Assembly (NCBI GenBank): GCA_030220185.1
Contig: JASPKZ010007545.1
Coordinates: 558,001 to 622,000, forward strand
Direction: 5' to 3'
Length of the DNA stretch: 64,000 bases
From: Diploptera punctata
Lineage: Eukaryota; Arthropoda; Insecta; Blattodea; Blaberidae
The notes below the pieces were generated by a model. The model was not told the DNA's origin, did no database searches, and worked only from the letters and a program-made list of their open reading frames with translations. Below are positions 58,738 to 64,000 of this stretch, piece by piece (the first letter of the stretch is position 1; each line of letters begins with the position of its first letter). Made by a program: the position numbers and the translations under genes.

Positions 58738-60573
58738 AACTAAACAATGAGCTTAGAAGAGAAACTGACAAGGCAAGAGAAGAATGGATGAAGTAGAGAT
58801 GTGAATAACTAGAAAATCTGGAGAAGAAAGGAAAATATGATTTAATGTACCAGGAAGTTAAAGGCTTGGAGTATATGGAAAGAAGAGCAGGAAAACTATG
58901 TGGCTGATTGAGGACGAAAATAATGAAGAAATGACAGACAAACAGGGAATTATGAATACATGGGGAAAATATGTAGAAGAGCTATATGAGACAAGAAATC
59001 TTCCGACTAACTTGGATACAGAAAATGAAGAAGACGTATCAGAAGATGAAAAAGGATTTTCAATTCTGAAGGAAGAAGTTGAACAAGGAAATGGAAAATG
59101 CGAAAGCAACAGGGGTAGATGGAATCCCCATTAATTTGGTTAAATGCGTGGGTGAAGGAAAGAAGGAAATTCTGCGTTTATGCAACAAGATATATAAAGA
59201 AGGTGAATGGCCCGAAGAATTGACTGAGACAGTGTTAATACCAATATCGAAGAAAAAGAATGCAAATAAATTTAAGGAGTTCAGGACTATCAGCTTGATA
59301 TCACACTCTGTAAAGATTCTCCTGCGAATACTGAATCGACGTTTACGTTCTACGATGGAAAGCGAATTAGAAGAAGAACAGTTTGGCTTCAGGAATGGAA
59401 AGGGTACAAGATATGCAATTGGATTGATACGAACAGTAGGAGAAAGATATATAGAAAAGATAAAGACGTTTATGCAGTATTTGGTGGCCCGGAAAAGACC
59501 TTTGACAGAGTAAATTGGAATAAATGTCTGAAGATCTTGAAGGCAATTGGCGGGAACTGGAATGAGAGGAGGCTCATAAGTAGTATTAATATGAAACAGC
59601 GAATAAAAGTGAAGATAGGAGAAGAAATGTCAGAGGGAAAATAAATTGGAAGAGGGGTAAGGCAAGGATGTCCTCTATTGCCTACACTTTTCAATATCTA
59701 CCTGGAAGACCTAATGAAGAACTGCTTCAGCAATACTGGAGGCGTAAACATAGGAGGTAGAAGAATAAAATGCATAAGATTTGTTCATGATATGGCCTTG
59801 CTAGCAGAAGATGCAATAACACTGAGGAACATGCTGATGGAGCTAAATGATAAGTGCGAGGATTATGGGATGAAGATAAATATAAATAAGACGAAGGCCA
59901 TGATTATAGGAAGGAAACCAAGGAAGATAAACATGAGGATTAAAGATGAAGCCATTGAGCAAGTGGAGAGCTTCAAATACTTGGGTTGTACTATCAGTAG
60001 TAACATGAACTGCGGTCAAGAAGTAAAGCAGAGGATAGCAATGGCAAAAGAAGCTTTCAACAAGAAGAGAAGCATTTTCTGCGGACCTTTGGCAAATGAA
60101 TTACAGAAGAGGCTAGTGAAGTGCTTTGTGTGGAGTGTAGCATTGTATGGTGCAGAGACTTGGACATTACGACGGAATGAGGAAAAGAGACTGGAAGCTT
60201 TTGAGATGTGGATATGGAGAAGAATGGAATGTATAAAATGGACAGACAAAGTAAGAAATAAAGATGTGCTAGGCAGAGTGGGTGAAAGAAGAACAATGCT
60301 GGAAATCATAAAGAAGAGGAAAAGAAATTGGATTGGTCACTGGCTCAGAAGAAACTGCCTGCAGAAGGATACCCTGGATGGAATGGTCAACGGAAAGAAA
60401 GTTAGAGGCATAAAAATACATCAGATGATAGACAATATTAAATAAATGGTTTGTATGCAGATACAAAAAGGAAAGCTGAGTTAAGGAAAGTTAAGGAAAG
60501 AGTGGGGAATTCTGAGTTTGCAGTGAAAGACCTGCTCTTGAGCAGAGCACTATGAATGAATGAATGAATGAAT
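58738..60573 (+). mobile_element. RTE-like LINE, 5'-truncated, decayed polymerase
   Basis: The longest coding relic of a LINE here. Pre-RT region LNNELRRETDKAREEW and GKYDLMYQEVKGL (58746-58870); ATGVDGIPINLVK, LTETVLIPISKKKN and EEEQFGFRNGKGT (59079-59513); then after a frameshift EKTFDRVNWNKCL (block A Asp kept), an in-frame stop at about 59642, and GRGVRQGCPLLPTLFNIYLE. The 255-codon frame 59678-60445 has the active-site box as FVHD instead of FADD (codons 59779-59790), then KYLGCTISSNMN, ALYGAETWTLRRNEEKRLEA, FEMWIWRRM and RKRNWIGHWLRRN. The endonuclease is absent. The 3' end has a hairpin and (ATGA)n. Frameshift, stop and the altered active site make it inactive. Confidence 0.85.
60519..60573 (+). 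promoter_or_regulatory. LINE 3' hairpin tail shared with SINE-A
   Basis: TTGCAGTGAAAGACCTGC followed by the perfect hairpin CTGCTCTTGAGCAG (60532-60545), ACTATG and an ATGA-repeat end. SINE-A ends with TTGCAGTGAARGACCTGC, hairpin CTGCCYTYGGGCAG and ACTATGG plus an ATGG-type repeat. Such 3' stem-loops are the recognition site for reverse transcriptase in stringent-type LINEs, so this is the likely site of template recognition. Confidence 0.75.
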
Positions 60574-62389
60574 TGTATAGAATAACAGGATAAACTCTGT
60601 ATAGTAAACAACATCTACTCTATACAAAAAATAAATAATGTAATAGTATATTTTACAATAACACATTAAAAAAATACTCTAAATATTTAATGTTTATTTT
60701 AGTTTGTACCATTTTACACGTGTCCAAAGTATTTACAACAATACGGTAATAAAGTGTCGCTAGGAATTTCCATTAAACTTCACAATTTATGACGTTAAGT
60801 CACTGGGTCGAAATACAAAGCTACGAGTGAGAGGCCCGACAAAATTTTGCTGGGGAAATCTTATTTTATTCTTGAGGTTCTTTTACGTATCGTATATCTA
60901 TGACACGGGGCTAAATGCTCTGCTTCCCATCCAAAGGAAGCCATACTCAGGGTTGACACACTGCAATCGATATATAAACAATTTTGGGGTAAAGAATCAT
61001 ATATATTCAATCTAGGATTTAAAGAGACTGGACTTTGGTGTTGGAAGTGCAGGACCACCCTTTATGTACCCATACACATTCTCCCCGACCAACCGAGCGC
61101 ACACTCAGTATGACCTGGGTGCATACTCGGCAACCGAGCGGAATTAACGAGCAGGGCCCGTGACTTGTCACTTCCGGATGCTTTAAGGACTTACTTATGC
61201 CCTGTTTAGCCCATTTATATTTTTTCTAGTTGATATAGAGCAATAATCCTGCCACCAGCCATAACAAGCCGTAGATCAGGAGACAAAGATCTAGTATTTT
61301 GACATTATTCCATTTGTCGTAAGTTGATGTTCTATGTCGCAAAGAGGAAGACCGCACCCGCCACGGACGCCGCCAATCCCCGAAGGGAAAAAAGCGGGAA
61401 ACTGAGAACCAAACCAGAAACAACTAATTTCAAATTAAGCTGATCAGTTGCGAAATTTTGAATTTTGAAAATAATTTTTAGGAAATGATAATTTACTGGT
61501 GCACCTTAAGGAACTACTTCGACATTCGTCTTAACGCTAAGGGAATCCACAGAAACACTTAGCAGAGTGGCTTGAGGTTAATAAAATAAATTAAGAATAA
61601 ATTTATGAAAATAATTTATTAGAAATTATGTGTCGAAATGGTCGGCTTCTTTGGATCTATTGCGAATTAGCAGGCGGAATCACCGTTTGAAGGTACGTTG
61701 GGTAACGTCCTATCATCATTTTCAATCCACCAAAAAGATGAGATCTTCTTAATTAAGGTCAATCATGACTACCATCGCACTGCAATTACGTCTTAGTTTT
61801 TCAACTACTTTATCAATGTCTTCGTTGATCATCAAAGTAGTTTCAGAAGTTTCAATGAGATCAGGGCTAGCTTGGTATATGAAGGGGGATGGGAATTTCT
61901 AAAAATTACCGACGATCATGATATGCGAAAACGTTCAATGTGCCGGCGTCAGTTGTTACCGGATATATTTCTAAATTCCAACCGTCAAAGATTGTCATGG
62001 TTCGAGTTGATGGTAAAGCCGGATATTGGTAAAACGTGGGTAGATATCCGGATAAAACGCGAAAAGAAGGGACAAAATTCCTTCGTAAATAAATAAATAT
62101 GTATCAAAATGAAATGTCATGAACACCTAATATCTCTACGCAACCTAATCAATGCATGATATAATTGTATTGTTATCTATCGTGTTGTTTTTCTATCTAT
62201 TTTCTATTTTATCCAGCCTATTATATCTATTACATTATGTACATTACGTCTATTTCTATTTATTTTCTATTATATCTAGTAAGACATTACGGACTGTGAA
62301 GGGTATGTAAGGCTTGCTGCCCGTGCGACCCATATTTGTAAATCAAATTTTACTCATACCTATCTTAATTTTAGTTTTAATAAATTACT
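60574..62389. other. Unassigned region
   Basis: No gene recognised. A patch at 60880-60960 (CGTATCGTATATCTATGACACGGGGC) resembles dispersed repeats, and 61090-61200 is GC-richer. Neither has an assignable identity. A (TA)n tract follows at 62390-62416. Confidence 0.45.
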
Positions 62390-62443
62390 AATATATATAT
62401 ATATATATATATATATTATGATATGAAAAGTAAAACAGAATGC

Positions 62444-62517
62444 CTTGGGTCGGGATTTGAAACCGAGTCTCTAAAGTCTTGACCTTTAGCGCTCCTAAAC
62501 CAACTGAGCCACCCAAG
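62444..62517 (-). tRNA. tRNA-like sequence, probably a SINE head
   Basis: 74 nt on the minus strand. The 7-bp acceptor stem is perfect (CTTGGGT with ACCCAAG). D arm GCTC...GAGC; anticodon stem CTAAAG/CTTTAG with a 7-nt loop GTCAAGA, placing CAA at the anticodon (Leu). The T arm has TCGG/CCGA with one mismatch and loop TTCAAAT (B box decayed from TTCGAAT). The absence of a long variable arm argues against a true tRNA-Leu. It lies between TA repeats like other SINE heads here. Confidence 0.5.
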
Positions 62518-62544
62518 AATTCCAATACAAGCATACAATTTTCT

Positions 62545-62640
62545 TATACATGTAATATAGAGTGTGAGTGGAAGAGAAGGCCACATGGCTTTAACTCCAC
62601 CAGGCTAAATAAATTTATTCTAAATCTATTCTCAATTTGT
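62545..62640 (+). mobile_element. LINE L-E 3' terminus, short copy
   Basis: GTGAGTGGAAGAGAAGGCCA, ATGGCTTTAACTCCACCAGG and CTAAATAAATTTATTCTAAA match, in reverse orientation, the 3' end of LINE L-E at 26325-26400. Confidence 0.75.
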
Positions 62641-62683
62641 AGTATTCATATTTGCCTTCATTGCCAAATGTCAAAAAATATAT

Positions 62684-62688
<5 letters not shown>

Positions 62689-62731
<43 letters not shown>
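62689..62731 (+). repeat. (TA)n microsatellite
   Basis: Pure TA dinucleotides directly before the TIR element at 62739. Confidence 0.95.
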
Positions 62732-62732
<1 letters not shown>

Positions 62733-62738
62733 CCTATA

Positions 62739-63437
62739 CAGGGTGTTGCAAATAACACAGAAAACGGAGGTGAGGTGGTATATTTAGACATGTTGATAAT
62801 TTTTAATAAGAAGCCAATGACCGGAAATGATGCGATTTCACACTATGAGTAGCTAGCTTCTCATCCATTAGTCAGATTTCAAGACTCAATACTTGACAAT
62901 ACTGTCACAGTCTCATCAAGTTTTCAAAATATCCACCTCCCATCTCATTGCAGAGCGCACACGTTCAAATACGCCTTGCCTAATATGAATTATTTCTGCA
63001 GTAGCGTGGATTCGGGCTTTTAAGATCCATACGTGACTCTACTGGAGGCTGATAAACAGACTGTTTCATTTCGCCCCACAAAGAATAGTCGAGAGTTAAG
63101 ATCAGGTGTCTCGGAGGCCATGGGACTGGTCCCTCTCGACCTGGATACGTGGTATACAAATGTCTCCTCACATTGGCATCGAAGTGAGCTGGAGCTCCGT
63201 CATGTCGTAGTCACATTTCGTTGCGAAGACACGTATCATAGGTTCCGTACCTCTGAGATGTTGTCAAGTATTGAGTCTTCAAATCTTTCGAACTAACACT
63301 GATCTTGAAATATAATTAACTAGTCATAGTGTGAAAACACATCATTTCCGGACATTTTTACCTCATTAAGAAATGATCAACACGTCTCAGTATACAACCT
63401 CACCTCCGTTGTCGATGATTTTTTGCAACACACTCTG
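62739..63437 (-). mobile_element. Tc1/mariner-superfamily element with ~110-bp inverted ends, deleted
   Basis: The left end (CAGGGTGTTGCAAATAA, AACGGAGGTGAGGTGG, CCGGAAATGATGCG, TTTCACACTATGA) and the inverted right end (CAGAGTGTGTTGCAAAA, AACGGAGGTGAGGTTG, CCGGAAATGATGTG, TTTCACACTATGA) match along about 110 bp. Inside, the minus strand encodes the end of a transposase: DANVRRHLYTTYPGREGP, VPWPPR then a frameshift before TLDYSLWGEMKQSVYQPP and VESRMDL, like the 'WPPRSPDLTP.D...WG..K..VY' block of insect Tc1/mariner transposases. The N-terminal two thirds are missing, so it is a non-autonomous deletion derivative. Confidence 0.75.
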
Positions 63438-64000
63438 TGTGAGTGTGTGTGTATATGCACAATAAAATCTTACTTCTAATTTTTACTTAATATACAGAAA
63501 TACTTGTTCCGACGATCGCGTGTCTGAATTCAAGTTTTCACATAGAATTAGAAAAAGAAAAAAAGAAAAGGAGACAACGGAAATTCAGTACGGGAATGGA
63601 CAATTTTCTTTTCAATGGCAACTGCAGGCAATCGATCAAATACAAGGCTGTATCTGTTGCCATTAGAAGAATGTTCTAGGATATTTAGACGGGCGGTACT
63701 ACTCGTAAAATACGTTGAAATGTGAACCAATTCATGACACGCAACCAAACGTTGTGCTGTACCAAAATAAAAAGTAATCTTCACAAGAGAAACGAGATGT
63801 TTATACGTCATGTTAGTGGGGTTTAAGGATTAAATAGCCTTATATGAACGTAAAAAAAACACATTACAAGCATTTTATTCCCTTGTAAAGTAATAAAACC
63901 ATTTATTTACTTCCATTAGGGATGTTTTATAATGGAATATATTATGAAACATATAATTATTCTGTTAACATTCTCATTAAATTATTATGACTACTATGGG
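63438..64000. other. Unassigned sequence
   Basis: A short (GT)n run at about 63438-63452, then AT-rich sequence without recognised features. The 87-codon minus-strand frame at 63811-63548 has no known motif. Confidence 0.45.

Overview
The window looks like intergenic or intronic DNA from a large, AT-rich animal genome, most likely an insect. The transposon mix (Tc1, Tc3-like, mariner, hAT and piggyBac-like DNA elements; Jockey-, CR1- and RTE-like LINEs; several tRNA-derived SINEs) fits a big polyneopteran genome such as a cockroach. That placement is inference; no sequence here fixes the species. I found no convincing host protein-coding exon, rRNA or functional tRNA. Almost every open frame I can explain is transposon remnant or a translated microsatellite.

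Layout. 0.8-2.1 kb: two tandem copies of an unknown ~600-bp unit, with a third at 9.1-9.8 kb. 2.1-7.2 kb: a decayed ZBED-type hAT transposase split by a decayed piggyBac-like element. 10-13 kb: fragments and one full copy of SINE family A, plus a 5'-truncated LINE with a perfect 14-bp target duplication. 14.7-15.6 kb: two related leader units, each with a perfect heat-shock element and a TATA-like box, around a decayed Helitron-like reading frame. 16.3-22.9 kb: LINE 3' ends, mostly on the minus strand, with microsatellite tails. 20.8-25.2 kb: a nested stack in which a LINE is interrupted by a 2-kb hAT element, itself interrupted by a TTAA-flanked MITE and two SINEs. 25.26-25.55 kb: a near-perfect 137-bp inverted repeat with a hammerhead-ribozyme-like core. 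26-36 kb: more LINE ends, a TIR element and SINEs. 41.9-43.0 kb: a Jockey-like reverse transcriptase relic. 45.7-52.8 kb: a long hairpin, a Tc3-like element with IR/DR ends, an apparently intact Tc1-like element and a dead mariner. 58.7-60.6 kb: an RTE-like LINE relic. 62.4-63.4 kb: a tRNA-like head and a short TIR element.

The most informative relationship is between the RTE-like LINE at 58.7-60.6 kb and SINE family A. Their 3' ends share a near-identical block with a small hairpin whose stem differs by paired, compensating bases. This suggests the LINE's reverse transcriptase mobilises the SINE. Four SINE-A copies carry perfect or near-perfect 9-11 bp target duplications. The only apparently complete autonomous gene is the Tc1 transposase at 49924-50982.

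Family labels such as SINE-A or LINE L-A are mine and local to this window. All homology calls come from recognising motifs by eye, not from database searches.
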